Notes under the pieces: generated by a model | Databases searched by the model: none | What the model was told of the DNA's origin: nothing | What the model saw: the letters and a program-made list of their open reading frames with translations, nothing else | Translations under genes and position numbers: made by a program | In this document: positions 34,058 to 41,667 of the stretch, in pieces | Layout: each line of letters opens with the position of its first letter | How positions within the stretch are numbered: position 1 is the first letter of the stretch | DNA from: an uncultured Clostridia bacterium | GTDB taxonomy: Bacteria > Bacillota > Clostridia > TANB77 > CAG-508 | Assembly: GCA_934167365.1 (NCBI GenBank) | Contig: CAKPKU010000004.1 | Coordinates: forward strand, 1-45,425 | Direction of reading: 5' to 3' | DNA: 45,425 nucleotides

Positions 34058-34302
34058 TATGTATCACTCCTTTCTAACTCATGTTCATACGCTTTTTTCA
34101 AATCCACTTGTCCCATAAAAGCACATTCTTCTGATGTATGTTCATAATTACTATATATAGCAATTGATGTTCCATATTCGTCTAATATTTTAGGACTTAA
34201 AACATATCCAATATCATCTTTATTACTTACAGCAAAACGAATCAATACTTCTTTTTCTTTATCAAATTTATTTAATATTTCTATTAATTCTTTTACTTTC
34301 AT
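34057..34302 (-). CDS. Hypothetical early protein (81 aa)
   Basis: An 81-aa protein with MKVKELIEILNKFDKEKEVL at the N-terminus, a pattern common to small phage proteins that begin with a helix and then a beta sheet (LIRFAVSNKDDIGYVL). Family not identified. AAAGGAG site. Coupled to the following gene. Confidence 0.65.
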   Translation of the reverse strand: MKVKELIEILNKFDKEKEVLIRFAVSNKDDIGYVLSPKILDEYGTSIAIYSNYEHTSEECAFMGQVDLKKAYEHELERSDT

Positions 34303-34309
34303 ATCTTAT

Positions 34310-34561
34310 TTACTCCTTTACTACTAAATTCGCTTTGATTAAATCGTATAATTTTTCCATTGCTATTCCGCAATCGCTATTAACTACAAGTTCTCTTCTA
34401 TCAAATGCTCTTATATATATTTGTTCATCATTGCTACCTTTAACTTGAAGCATATCATTCCATTCGTAAACTGAATTATAAGGCAATTTTTTATTTTCTC
34501 TATACTCAAACCCAAACTTTTCAAGTTCTTTTAAATCTACATCATCTCTTATTTTTAACAT
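34310..34561 (-). CDS. Hypothetical early protein (83 aa)
   Basis: An 83-aa protein starting MLKIRDDVDLKELEKFGFEY and ending LYDLIKANLVVKE. The ATG at 34561 is chosen because AGGAGGAG lies upstream; a longer in-frame extension to 34588 overlaps the preceding gene. The segment FGFEYRE and the later EWNDMLQVKG resemble a small phage family of unknown function. Confidence 0.65.
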   Translation of the reverse strand: MLKIRDDVDLKELEKFGFEYRENKKLPYNSVYEWNDMLQVKGSNDEQIYIRAFDRRELVVNSDCGIAMEKLYDLIKANLVVKE

Positions 34562-34959
34562 ATCTCTTCTCCTCCTACTTTGTAACAATCAGCCATATAA
34601 CTTTCTTTTGTTAGTATTTCTAATATATCTATTTGCTCAAGGTTATATCCATCGATTAACATTTTTTCTTTATTACTTCTTGCATCTTGTACTAATCGAA
34701 CTATAGCTACATTTGTATGCTTAAAATTTTTTAATTTATATTTAACTATATCTCCAACTTCTATTAAGTCTTTTAAATGTTTACTATGTTTTACTATGTT
34801 TTTTATTCCATATTCAACACTTAACCACTCCCTCTGTTCTCCAAATGGCGTTGCTACTACATCATCAAAACTATAGTCGTATTCTGTCTTTTCTAAAAGT
34901 TTAGCAATATGTCCAGTCTTAGTTCTAACATACTCTCCTATCTCAATTATCTCTTCCAT
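34555..34959 (-). CDS. Hypothetical early protein with a beta-barrel-like core (134 aa)
   Basis: A 134-aa protein: IGEYVRTKTGHIAKLLE at the start and LIEVGDIVKYKLKNFKH in the middle look like a repeated small beta-barrel (SH3-like) of the kind found in phage proteins that bind RNA or DNA. The function is unknown. A strong AAGGAGGAG precedes ATG 34959. The 3' end overlaps the next start by 7 bases. Confidence 0.65.
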   Translation of the reverse strand: MEEIIEIGEYVRTKTGHIAKLLEKTEYDYSFDDVVATPFGEQREWLSVEYGIKNIVKHSKHLKDLIEVGDIVKYKLKNFKHTNVAIVRLVQDARSNKEKMLIDGYNLEQIDILEILTKESYMADCYKVGGEEIC

Positions 34960-34971
34960 ACAAACTCCTCC

Positions 34972-35151
34972 TTAAATATTTTTTAAGATTCTTTCTAGTA
35001 CTGTGTCTAATCCGTTTTCTTTTTTATACTTATACGTTAAAATAGGATCAGGCTCATCAAAAATATAATCTATTAAACTTGCATATATTCTTATTCTGTT
35101 TTCATCTTCTTTTACGTAAGCCTTTTTTCCATCAATAACCATTTTTTTCAT
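34972..35151 (-). CDS. Small hypothetical protein (59 aa)
   Basis: A 59-codon frame with TAGGAGACACAT before ATG 35151, so it is probably expressed. The product starts MKKMVIDGKKAYVKEDENR, contains YIFDEPDPIL and ends LDTVLERILKNI. No domain is recognised. It fills the gap between two longer early genes. Confidence 0.6.
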   Translation of the reverse strand: MKKMVIDGKKAYVKEDENRIRIYASLIDYIFDEPDPILTYKYKKENGLDTVLERILKNI

Positions 35152-35160
35152 ATGTGTCTC

Positions 35161-35481
35161 CTAATAACTAACTCTAATTATGTAACAATTATATTCTAGT
35201 AGATACTCTATTCTTAAATTTAAATTATGCATTTTTTCTATTCCGTGTCTTTCTATTTGGATTCCACCTCTTAAACTACCGATGTGGTTAGTTACTGCAA
35301 ATTTAACTATATTTTCCAAGGTTTCCGTATATTGTTTATTTTCCATTTGGCTCTCTAATTCTATCTTTAAACTATCCGCCTTGTCCCTTAATCTGCTGTT
35401 GGATAATTTATAGGTTTGTAATTCATCCTGCAACTCTTCTATTTTCTTGTTTAATTTTTTTACTTTTCCTTTAACACTCAT
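35161..35481 (-). CDS. Hypothetical coiled-coil protein (106 aa)
   Basis: A 106-aa protein with an N-terminal coiled coil (MSVKGKVKKLNKKIEELQDE, LSNSRLRDKADSLKIEL) and a C-terminal beta part (IQIERHGIEKMHNLNLRIEYL). I chose the ATG at 35481 with GGAGGG 7 bases upstream over GTG 35496. Family not recognised. Its ribosome binding site lies in the end of the preceding small membrane-protein gene. Confidence 0.65.
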   Translation of the reverse strand: MSVKGKVKKLNKKIEELQDELQTYKLSNSRLRDKADSLKIELESQMENKQYTETLENIVKFAVTNHIGSLRGGIQIERHGIEKMHNLNLRIEYLLEYNCYIIRVSY

Positions 35482-35485
35482 ATTT

Positions 35486-35596
35486 CTACCCTCCACAACT
35501 TATAAATAAAACTACTATAGTGCCTATAAACCAGCCCGTAGCTAGTGCACCAAAAGCTATTACTAATAATCCTAATATTAATTTAATTTTGCTCAT
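35486..35596 (-). CDS. Small membrane protein (36 aa)
   Basis: A 36-codon frame: MSKIKLILGLLVIAFGALA, then TGWFIGTIVVLFIS and CGG at the C-terminus (residues, not codons). It has two hydrophobic stretches, or one long one with a Gly break. GGAGAAAAAAAG precedes ATG 35596. Overlaps both neighbours slightly. Tiny membrane proteins in early operons often modulate the host or exclude other phages, but the sequence does not show which. Confidence 0.55.
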   Translation of the reverse strand: MSKIKLILGLLVIAFGALATGWFIGTIVVLFISCGG

Positions 35597-35747
35597 CTTT
35601 TTTTCTCCTTCCTAATTTTTCTATACTTTTTATTACTGTTATTATTGTAAATAGCTCGGCTAGTATTACTAATATATCTACAAAATCCCATAGTAGAATT
35701 GGTCTTGTTAGCCAACCAAACAAAATTTCTAACAACATATATTTCAT
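35583..35747 (-). CDS. Small membrane protein (54 aa)
   Basis: A 54-aa protein: MKYMLLEILFGWLTRPILLW then DFVDILVILAELFTIITVI, one or two membrane helices, and a basic tail KLGRRKKDEQN. AGGAG lies 10 bases before ATG 35747. Its stop overlaps the next small membrane gene by 14 bases. Together they look like a pair. Confidence 0.55.
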   Translation of the reverse strand: MKYMLLEILFGWLTRPILLWDFVDILVILAELFTIITVIKSIEKLGRRKKDEQN

Positions 35748-35784
35748 TTTTTCAATCTCCTATTCCGTGTACAAATACACAACT

Positions 35785-36618
35785 TCATATTGTCTTTCTT
35801 TCTGCTTCATTCTTGAGGCTTGTAATATAATACTCTTCAAAATTTTCTATATCTTTTTGCTTTATTACATTTCCAAATACCTTCTCCATAGTTTCTAATG
35901 TTATATTATTTAGTAGTTGAAATTGCTCTGCATCGACTAGTTCCTTTATTGCAATTTGATACAATTTAATTTGATTTGCTACACTTGTAGGAAGTACACT
36001 TGTGTCATCATAATATATGTGTAAATTTTTAAATACTTCGCTGTAATCAGAAGTTATAGCTTGAACAAAACCTATATTATTTAAATAATTATTTATATCT
36101 ATCAATCTATCTTTTAGCTCTTGCTCTATATCTTTCTCTATATCTAGTTCTAGCTCTGATTCTATCTTTGGTGGACAACTTTCTCCATCTTGTCCATTTT
36201 TAGGTGGACAATTGTCCACCTTTTGTCCACTCAAAAACCTTTGCTGTTGTTTTTTCAGTGCTCCTAGGCTTTTAGACCCTATTAACTGTTCTAATTGTTT
36301 TATATAAATTTCTCCATTTTCTAAAATCTCTATTAGTCCTATTTTTTTTAGTAATTCCATTGCAACAGTTACTGTATCAAAATCCATTTTTGTAAGTTCA
36401 GCTAATTTCTTATTATCATATGGAATCAAGATGCTACCTACTTTTCTTATTAAAATTCCATTGCTCTTTAAAGATTTTAAACATAATTTTAAGTAAAAAT
36501 ATGCATAATCTCTTCCCTTTGGTTTTTGTTCCTCTAACCACTCTATTGCATCATTATCGAAGAAATCTTCTTTTAATTGCAACCAATAAAATTTTGTTTC
36601 CTTGTCATATTGTGCCAT
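35785..36618 (-). CDS. Phage replisome organizer (N-terminal family domain)
   Basis: A 277-aa replication initiator. The N-terminal winged-helix domain has KFYWLQLKEDFFDNDAIEWL and YAYFYLKLCLKSLKSNG, with KKLAELTKMDFDTVTVAMELL as its helix-turn-helix, typical of Phage_rep_org_N. An unstructured Pro/Lys-rich linker with NCPPKNGQDGESCPPK follows (about 145-160), then a DnaD-like region toward the C-terminus. It should bind the phage origin and recruit the host helicase. I could not see iterons inside the gene. It overlaps the HNH gene by 14 bases. Confidence 0.85.
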   Translation of the reverse strand: MAQYDKETKFYWLQLKEDFFDNDAIEWLEEQKPKGRDYAYFYLKLCLKSLKSNGILIRKVGSILIPYDNKKLAELTKMDFDTVTVAMELLKKIGLIEILENGEIYIKQLEQLIGSKSLGALKKQQQRFLSGQKVDNCPPKNGQDGESCPPKIESELELDIEKDIEQELKDRLIDINNYLNNIGFVQAITSDYSEVFKNLHIYYDDTSVLPTSVANQIKLYQIAIKELVDAEQFQLLNNITLETMEKVFGNVIKQKDIENFEEYYITSLKNEAERKTI

Positions 36619-37075
36619 TTTTGTTTTTCTCCTTTCTATAAATTAATTTATTAATATCCCAGTCGCTGTAACAATTTCTTAAATGTCTTTCCGCTTCTTT
36701 GTCATATTTTTCTGTATCTAACCCATTATCTTGTGCACTGTGGCAGGTAGGACATGCCGTAAATATGTTTTGTTCTATTCCTAAACCTCCTGCACTTCTT
36801 GGAACAAAATGTGCATTTGCATAGAATTTTTCTACATACTTCCCACAAAAAATACACCTTCTATTATCTCTGAGCCAAACAATTTCTTTTACATTTTTCT
36901 GTATCTCTGTTGCTTTTGTTCTATTATGTTTTTTGTATTTTATATTTTTAATTTTTTTATATGTCCTAAAAACGCAATCATAACAATTTTTATAATCAAT
37001 TGCTGTTTTTTTTAATGCACAATATGAATAGTGCTTACCTTTCTGCGTTCTTAATCTAAAATTTATACATTTCAT
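36605..37075 (-). CDS. HNH endonuclease
   Basis: A 156-aa protein. The HNH fold appears at about 73-125: CIFCGKYV zinc knuckle, AHFVPRSAGG with the catalytic His, NIFTACPTCHSAQDNG with the second zinc pair. N-terminal Cys residues (YSYCALKKTAIDYKNCYDC) form a possible second zinc site. In early operons HNH enzymes may nick for replication or homing; they also assist packaging when near terminase. Here it is next to the replisome organizer, not terminase. A 15-bp perfect inverted repeat sits just upstream. Confidence 0.8.
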   Translation of the reverse strand: MKCINFRLRTQKGKHYSYCALKKTAIDYKNCYDCVFRTYKKIKNIKYKKHNRTKATEIQKNVKEIVWLRDNRRCIFCGKYVEKFYANAHFVPRSAGGLGIEQNIFTACPTCHSAQDNGLDTEKYDKEAERHLRNCYSDWDINKLIYRKEKNKNGTI

Positions 37076-37091
37076 GGTTTTCTCCTTGCAG

Positions 37092-37127
37092 ATCCTATAA
37101 TTTTATGTTAATATAAAATTATAGGAT
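37092..37127. promoter_or_regulatory. Perfect 15-bp inverted repeat upstream of the HNH gene
   Basis: ATCCTATAATTTTAT and ATAAAATTATAGGAT with a 6-base spacer form a perfect 15-bp stem. It lies between the stop of the 37151 gene and the HNH ribosome binding site, with no T tract on the minus side, so it is more likely an operator, mRNA-stabilising or origin-associated structure than a terminator of the early operon. Confidence 0.6.
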
Positions 37128-37150
37128 GTTTATTTAAATTCTTTATTGAA

Positions 37151-37417
37151 CTAGATATGTTTACCAGACGAGTCTAGTTCTATTATTTTGTCTTCTATGT
37201 GTTGCACATAGAATCTTGCTATATCAAGTACAACTTCGTATTTCTCTTCTACTGTTAAATCTTTTAATGTATCTACTAAAAGAACCTCGTTTAGCTGTCT
37301 TGCATTTTCATACAAATACTTTAATTTGTTTTCTTTAGTTACAACATCTCTCATCATCTCGTACTGCATTTGCCCATTTTTTGCCATTTTCAAGATTTGT
37401 TCTGTTAAATCTTTCAC
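37151..37417 (-). CDS. Hypothetical early protein (88 aa)
   Basis: An 88-aa helical protein starting at GTG 37417 (AGGAGG site), with MKDLTEQILKMAKNGQMQYE and VEEKYEVVLDIARFYVQHIE. Family not recognised. It abuts the upstream membrane-protein gene. Confidence 0.6.
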   Translation of the reverse strand: MKDLTEQILKMAKNGQMQYEMMRDVVTKENKLKYLYENARQLNEVLLVDTLKDLTVEEKYEVVLDIARFYVQHIEDKIIELDSSGKHI

Positions 37418-37418
37418 C

Positions 37419-37667
37419 TTAAATACCTCCTAAAATTCTTTTCATTTGTCTTTGCTCTGCTTGCACTTCCTGCAATATTTTGTCTCTGCTGTCTATGTTG
37501 AATATTACATTCACATTTCTTTTTGCTTTATGTACCTTCTTGATTTTGTGTGCTTTCTTATATGTTATTTTAGCTATTGCATATAAAACTATAAAAAATA
37601 TAACTGTTAAGCTTGCTGTTACTGTTACTAATATTTTTATTACTTCTTTCATTTCTACTAAACTCAT
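37419..37667 (-). CDS. Small membrane protein (82 aa)
   Basis: An 82-aa protein with one membrane helix (about residues 12-35, TVTASLTVIFFIVLYAIA), then a very basic stretch (KKAHKIKKVHKAKR) and a soluble tail. The ATG at 37667 is preferred (AAGGAGGTGAG upstream). No family recognised. Confidence 0.6.
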   Translation of the reverse strand: MSLVEMKEVIKILVTVTASLTVIFFIVLYAIAKITYKKAHKIKKVHKAKRNVNVIFNIDSRDKILQEVQAEQRQMKRILGGI

Positions 37668-37682
37668 GTTTCTCACCTCCTT

Positions 37683-37889
37683 CTAATTAAATATTTGTTG
37701 CATTATCTCAAAGGCTTTATCTAAATTTACTCGAATGGATTTTTCCCCAGTCTTTATTATTGCTTCTTCTAGCTCTGGCATTGCTAATATTTTGTATGCT
37801 TGTGCTTTACTTATGCTATATTGATTACGAAACTCTTTTACTGTTACATATTTAGCTCTCGCTTTTTGTTGTAATAATGTTGCGGGCAT
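37683..37889 (-). CDS. Excisionase-like HTH protein (68 aa)
   Basis: A 68-aa protein with VTVKEFRNQYSISKAQAYKIL, a MerR/Xis-like winged-helix start, and RVNLDKAFEIMQQIF. Such proteins are typical DNA-binding excisionase-family members. It lies far from the integrase but in the early operon, which would couple excision to induction. It could equally be a general early regulator. Confidence 0.65.
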   Translation of the reverse strand: MPATLLQQKARAKYVTVKEFRNQYSISKAQAYKILAMPELEEAIIKTGEKSIRVNLDKAFEIMQQIFN

Positions 37890-37926
37890 TTAAATCACCT
37901 TCCTTAAATTAATTTGGAGCAGAATG

Positions 37927-38700
37927 TTATTTTTCTCCTCTTTTTCGTTCTAAAGCACTAAATTCATCTTCCTTTTTCTCTTCCATTCTTGGATAGATTC
38001 CCTTTTCTTTTAAAAAACTATATAGGAATAATCTTCCTTTTTGAGTCCACATCATTGTCGGTCTACTTCCTTTTGCTCCATCTTTATGTATAAAATCGAA
38101 TGCTTTAGTTTGTGTATACCCTTGTCCTCTATAGTTGCTATATAATAACCAATCTTGTCCTTGTTTGTATTGAATACCGAATTTTTTTAATAATTTGTTA
38201 AATTCAACCGCAGAAAATCCATAATCACAAGCTATTACATTTATCTTCGTTAAATCATCGCATTTTAATATTCTATCCGTATAATCTGCTTTAGGTTGTA
38301 GCTCTCCAATTAATTGTTCTTTTTTATTGTTATCTTCTAGTAATGTTTTAATTTTTTTATCTGCTAGCATCAATGCCCTTGCCATAATTTTTTCTGGACT
38401 ATTAAAGTCCTTTTCCACTTGTATGAAGTATTGTCGTACTTCTCTACCTTTTTCATTTCTTTGTATCATTGCTATTTCTTTTGCCATGTCTAACTTAATT
38501 GCGTGATTTGTCTCTGGTCTACCTCCTGTACTTTTACTCAAAATTGAGCAGAAGTCTATTCCTTCACAAAAACCATACTCACAAATTCTGTTAAACCAAT
38601 CATTATATCTTGTTTGAACTCCTAATGCCTCATGTAACTCTCTACCATTTACAACTGGTTCTTGATTTTCATTTACTTCAATTTTTATTAAATCTTTCAT
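37927..38700 (-). CDS. Antirepressor (AntA/AntB N-terminus, KilAC C-terminus)
   Basis: A 257-aa protein. The N-terminal domain has VNGRELHEALGVQTRYNDWF, ICEYGFCEGIDF and HAIKLDMAKEIAMIQR, the AntA/AntB signature. The C-terminal domain (about 150-245), with RILKCDDLTKINVIACDYGFS and LLYSNYRGQGYTQTKAF, matches the KilAC phage antirepressor domain. It should interfere with the CI-like repressor when made. It lies downstream of the operator at 38738-38755 and is probably co-regulated with the Cro-like gene. Confidence 0.9.
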   Translation of the reverse strand: MKDLIKIEVNENQEPVVNGRELHEALGVQTRYNDWFNRICEYGFCEGIDFCSILSKSTGGRPETNHAIKLDMAKEIAMIQRNEKGREVRQYFIQVEKDFNSPEKIMARALMLADKKIKTLLEDNNKKEQLIGELQPKADYTDRILKCDDLTKINVIACDYGFSAVEFNKLLKKFGIQYKQGQDWLLYSNYRGQGYTQTKAFDFIHKDGAKGSRPTMMWTQKGRLFLYSFLKEKGIYPRMEEKKEDEFSALERKRGEK

Positions 38701-38737
38701 TTATTCCTCCTTGTTTTATTTATATCGCCTTCTATTT

Positions 38738-38755
38738 TGTTCATTTTTTTGAACA
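38738..38755. promoter_or_regulatory. Repressor operator copy 1
   Basis: A perfect inverted repeat TGTTCA-N6-TGAACA, between the Cro-like gene's stop and the antirepressor gene's ribosome binding site. Same motif as at 38996-39013 and (one mismatch) 39056-39073. Confidence 0.85.
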
Positions 38756-38757
38756 TT

Positions 38758-38976
38758 TTACTGTAAAAAAATAATATACTTTTTATAGTTTCTCTTTGTT
38801 TTTTCACAAAATCTAATAATTGCCATACAAAGTTTATTACTTTTTGCACTTTTTTTCTTATTTAATATTTCATTCAAATATGAAACATTAATTCCTATAT
38901 CTGTTGCAAACCATGATTGATTTCCTCTGTATTCTTCTACTATTAATTCCTTTATTTGAGTAATATTAGCTTCCAC
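38758..38976 (-). CDS. Cro-like small HTH protein (72 aa)
   Basis: Starting at GTG 38976 with AGAGGTGG just upstream, it gives 72 aa: VEANITQIKELIVEEYRGNQSWFATDIGINVSYLNEILNKK (seen as QSWFATDIGIN and VSYLNEIL, the helix-turn-helix). A basic tail with KTKRNYKKYIIFLQ follows. An in-frame extension to 39048 would run through the operator and promoter and is rejected. It is the first leftward early gene opposite the repressor, the Cro position. Confidence 0.75.
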   Translation of the reverse strand: MEANITQIKELIVEEYRGNQSWFATDIGINVSYLNEILNKKKSAKSNKLCMAIIRFCEKTKRNYKKYIIFLQ

Positions 38977-38995
38977 ATTCCCACCTCTTTTCTTT

Positions 38996-39013
38996 TGTTC
39001 ACTTATTTGAACA
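38996..39013. promoter_or_regulatory. Repressor operator copy 2
   Basis: Perfect TGTTCA-N6-TGAACA, just beyond the -10 of the leftward promoter and over its expected start site. Confidence 0.85.
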
Positions 39014-39018
39014 ACTGT

Positions 39019-39048
39019 ATTATATAAATAACTTTTTTTCTTTGTCAA
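39019..39048 (-). promoter_or_regulatory. Leftward early promoter
   Basis: Minus-strand TTGACA (39048-39043), an 18-base spacer and TATAAT (39024-39019): consensus boxes, the strongest promoter seen in the prophage. Operators lie on each side (38996-39013 and 39056-39073). Confidence 0.85.
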
Positions 39049-39055
39049 TACTTTT

Positions 39056-39073
39056 TGTTCATTTTTTTGAAAA
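39056..39073. promoter_or_regulatory. Repressor operator copy 3
   Basis: TGTTCA-N6-TGAAAA, one mismatch to the consensus half-site, between the leftward promoter and the rightward repressor promoter. Confidence 0.75.
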
Positions 39074-39079
39074 AAAATG

Positions 39080-39108
39080 TTGTTTTTTTCAAAAGTCTAT
39101 TGTATACT
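39080..39108 (+). promoter_or_regulatory. Promoter of the repressor gene
   Basis: TTGTTT (39080-39085), a 17-base spacer and TATACT (39103-39108), followed by an AGGAGG site before the ATG at 39129. Weaker than the opposing promoter, as expected for an autoregulated repressor. Confidence 0.55.
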
Positions 39109-39128
39109 AGCTTTAGGAGGTTTTTATT

Positions 39129-40100
39129 ATGTTTGATAAAAGTAAATTTGCTTTGATAATAAAAAAAATAAAAGATACTTATTCTTCTCAAGAAGAATTT
39201 TCTAAAAAGTCTGGTATTGGTAGAACCTATATTTCGCAATATATGAATATGAAGCTTGATAACCCACCTAAACCCAAGATGCTAGAGCGATTATCTGATT
39301 CCTCTAACGGAATCATTTCTTATTCTGAATTAATGTCTATCTGTGGCTATAGTGATAGTCACTTTTCTAAAAAGGATTCTGCCGAACTAGATGCTTTATA
39401 TTCTGAATTAAATAAGTTAGAAGAACAAAGTCACGAGATTACCACTAAAATATTTGAAACTTTTTCAAGTAAAGAACGTATGATACTTTATGAAATACAA
39501 AGACAACTTTCTGAACAAAAATCAACAGAATTTAATCCCAATTATCTTATTGATGATTTAGATATTTCAAACAAATTGAAGAACAAAATATTAGAAATTT
39601 TAATTTCTGAACATGAAAACAATTTAAAGCGTTTTAATATACATAGAAAAATAAGAAAAATAAAAAATAAATATTCTAAAGATGTAATTCATCAAAAACA
39701 ATTCTACATGTGCCCTGTCTATGGTAAAATAAGTGCAGGAATACCAAATTGGGCAGAAGAATGTTTAGAAGGGTACCTACCAATAGATCCAGACTTAATG
39801 GGTATAATTAATCCAGAGGAATGTTTCTTTCTAAAAGTAAACGGAGAAAGCATGAATAAAATCATACGAAACGGTGCTTATGCATTAATAAGAAAACAAG
39901 ACATTGCGGAAAATGGAGAAATTGCAGCAGTACTTATAAATAGATTTGAAGCTACATTAAAAAAATTTACGAAACAAGGAGATCTAGTTATATTAGAACC
40001 AATGTCTAATAGTACAGAATTTACTACACAAGTTTATTCTAAAGATACAGAAATTAAGATTCTTGGAAAATATATAGGAAAATTTGAAATAAATAACTAA
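39129..40100 (+). CDS. CI-like repressor with S24 (LexA-type) peptidase domain
   Basis: A 323-aa protein. Residues 1-75 form an HTH domain (SSQEEFSKKSGIGRTYISQY and PKMLERLSDSSNGIISYSEL). A helical linker follows (about 85-180). The C-terminal S24 peptidase domain begins YGKISAGIPNW, whose Ala-Gly is the usual self-cleavage site, followed by the nucleophile Ser near 241 in NGESMNKI and the Lys near 278 in ATLKKF. On RecA activation it should cleave itself and release the lytic promoters. Divergent from the Cro-like gene, with three operator copies in the neighbourhood. Confidence 0.92.
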   Translation: MFDKSKFALIIKKIKDTYSSQEEFSKKSGIGRTYISQYMNMKLDNPPKPKMLERLSDSSNGIISYSELMSICGYSDSHFSKKDSAELDALYSELNKLEEQSHEITTKIFETFSSKERMILYEIQRQLSEQKSTEFNPNYLIDDLDISNKLKNKILEILISEHENNLKRFNIHRKIRKIKNKYSKDVIHQKQFYMCPVYGKISAGIPNWAEECLEGYLPIDPDLMGIINPEECFFLKVNGESMNKIIRNGAYALIRKQDIAENGEIAAVLINRFEATLKKFTKQGDLVILEPMSNSTEFTTQVYSKDTEIKILGKYIGKFEINN

Positions 40101-40113
40101 CTGGAGGTGTATT

Positions 40114-40419
40114 ATGGGTATAATCATATTAATAATTATATATACATTATTTATATATGGAATCAGAATTGTTAATAAAAAAAATATATCTGTTAAATTT
40201 GTATCAATCGCAATATTTTTTTTAATAATACAATTATTTAGTGTATTAGATGATCCAAATATACATTACGAAGGTTTAGACATATCTAAATTTTTCCATA
40301 GATTTTACTTTTACATTGCTTTTGTATTTTATTATATAGGATACTTTATATGGTCTGTTATAGCTTTACTAATAATCTACATACCAATTATTAACAACAG
40401 AAAAAATAAAACAAATTAA
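40114..40419 (+). CDS. Small membrane protein (101 aa) between repressor and integrase
   Basis: A 101-aa protein with three hydrophobic helices (about 2-18, 28-44 and 68-93: IIILIIIYTLFIYGI, FVSIAIFFLIIQLFSVL and FYIAFVFYYIGYFIWSVIAL). GGAGG precedes ATG 40114, 13 bases after the repressor stop, so it is expressed with the repressor in lysogeny. Lysogeny-expressed membrane proteins often give superinfection exclusion; that role is inferred from position only. Confidence 0.7.
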   Translation: MGIIILIIIYTLFIYGIRIVNKKNISVKFVSIAIFFLIIQLFSVLDDPNIHYEGLDISKFFHRFYFYIAFVFYYIGYFIWSVIALLIIYIPIINNRKNKTN

Positions 40420-40479
40420 ATTTGAGATGAAAAAACTGATAACAGCAGTAAATGAATAATGACTAATAACACCAAAGAT

Positions 40480-40501
40480 AAGCAGTATATAATTACTGCT
40501 T
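40480..40501 (+). terminator. Terminator-like hairpin upstream of integrase
   Basis: AAGCAGTA/TACTGCTT with a 6-base loop, followed by TATTTAATAG. It would separate repressor transcription from the integrase gene. Confidence 0.5.
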
Positions 40502-40525
40502 TATTTAATAGAAAGGAGAATTTAT

Positions 40526-41584
40526 ATGGCTTTTACGTATACTACAAGGGCAGATGGTCGTTTAGTAAAAAAAGTTACTATAAAAGGTCAATCGAAACCC
40601 AAATATATTTATAGTACCAATGTAAAAGATTTAGAGCGACAATATATAGAGCTAAAATATAACTCTAACAATAATATATTAATTAATGAAAATATAAGAA
40701 TAAAAGATTTTGCATTAAAATGGATTGAATTAAATTCTACTGGAAAAGAATATGGTACAATTAAAGAATATATCTATCTTATTAATAAACATATTATACC
40801 TTCTATTGGATTAAAAAAAATAAAAGATGTAAAACAAAGTGATATAAAACAAATATTAAAAGACCTAGAAAAAACACCTACAACAGCCAGAAAAACATTA
40901 CAACTAACCAAAAGAATTTTAAATGAAGCAATAGATAATGATATAATAATAAAAAATGTAGCAGCAAATATAAAAGCACCACAAATAAATAGAAAAGAAA
41001 AAAAGACATTAACTATACTTGAAGATAGCAAACTTATTCAATCCACTTCAAAATATGCTTCTTTTTTTATCCTAATGCGTTTTACTGGTATGAGAAAAGA
41101 GGAGATTGTACCACTTACAATAAGTGATGTAGATTTAAAAAATAAAACAATAACAATTAATAAAGCTGTTACATTTATACATAATCAACCAATTCAAAAG
41201 GCAACAAAAAATGGAAAATCTAGAACTGTACCAATTTTAGATTGTATATATGCTATAGTAGAAAATTTAGTTAATGAGGCAAAACAAAATAAAAGGACAT
41301 TACTTTTTGTAAAGGAAACTGACAAGAAAATGCTTACAGAATCTGCTATCGAGAGACATTTGGAAAGCTTTTTAAATACACTTGATAATGTAAAATTTAC
41401 TTGCCATCAGCTTAGACATAGTTATTGCACTATGCTTTATTATGCTGGCATTAAAATCAAAAAAGCACAGGAATTAATGGGACATTCTAGTGCAGATATG
41501 GTCTATAATATTTATACACATTTAGATAATAAACGTGAAAATGCAAATGAAACTATTAACAGTTATATTTCAAAAAACTATTAA
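40526..41584 (+). CDS. int: Tyrosine integrase
   Basis: A 352-aa phage integrase. The N-terminal part (residues 1-55, TRADGRLVKKVTIKGQSKPKY) is an AP2-like arm-binding domain, the SAM-like core-binding domain follows (about 60-160), and the catalytic domain has Arg near 190 (RFTGMRKEE), Lys in the ATKNGKSRTVP turn, HQLRHSYCT near 294, GHSS and the nucleophile Tyr near 330 (YNIYTH). It recombines the phage and bacterial sites at the tRNA. AAAGGAG precedes ATG. The gene ends at the arm-type repeats. Confidence 0.95.
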   Translation: MAFTYTTRADGRLVKKVTIKGQSKPKYIYSTNVKDLERQYIELKYNSNNNILINENIRIKDFALKWIELNSTGKEYGTIKEYIYLINKHIIPSIGLKKIKDVKQSDIKQILKDLEKTPTTARKTLQLTKRILNEAIDNDIIIKNVAANIKAPQINRKEKKTLTILEDSKLIQSTSKYASFFILMRFTGMRKEEIVPLTISDVDLKNKTITINKAVTFIHNQPIQKATKNGKSRTVPILDCIYAIVENLVNEAKQNKRTLLFVKETDKKMLTESAIERHLESFLNTLDNVKFTCHQLRHSYCTMLYYAGIKIKKAQELMGHSSADMVYNIYTHLDNKRENANETINSYISKNY

Positions 41585-41613
41585 AGTTGTCAAAAAAGTT
41601 GTCAAAACTGTCA
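41583..41613. repeat. Integrase arm-type sites, right end
   Basis: AAAGTTGTCA twice in tandem (41583-41604, identical over 22 bases to 5949-5970) plus a third imperfect copy (AAAACTGTCA, 41604-41613). They start inside the integrase stop codon. Confidence 0.75.
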
Positions 41614-41622
41614 ATAAAAAAC

Positions 41623-41644
41623 GCCAGTAGTTGTATTTACTGGC
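41623..41644. terminator. Hairpin after integrase
   Basis: GCCAGTA/TACTGGC with an 8-base loop. A-rich before and TTATATGTTCT after; it probably ends integrase transcription on the plus strand. Confidence 0.5.
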
Positions 41645-41667
41645 TTATATGTTCTGTGAAAGTATGC

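Noticed and set aside
38977..39239. Extended Cro-like gene to 39048 and a leftward 64-codon frame at 39045-39239
   Set aside because: Both run across the promoter and operators or oppose the repressor gene, have no ribosome binding site and look unlike proteins.
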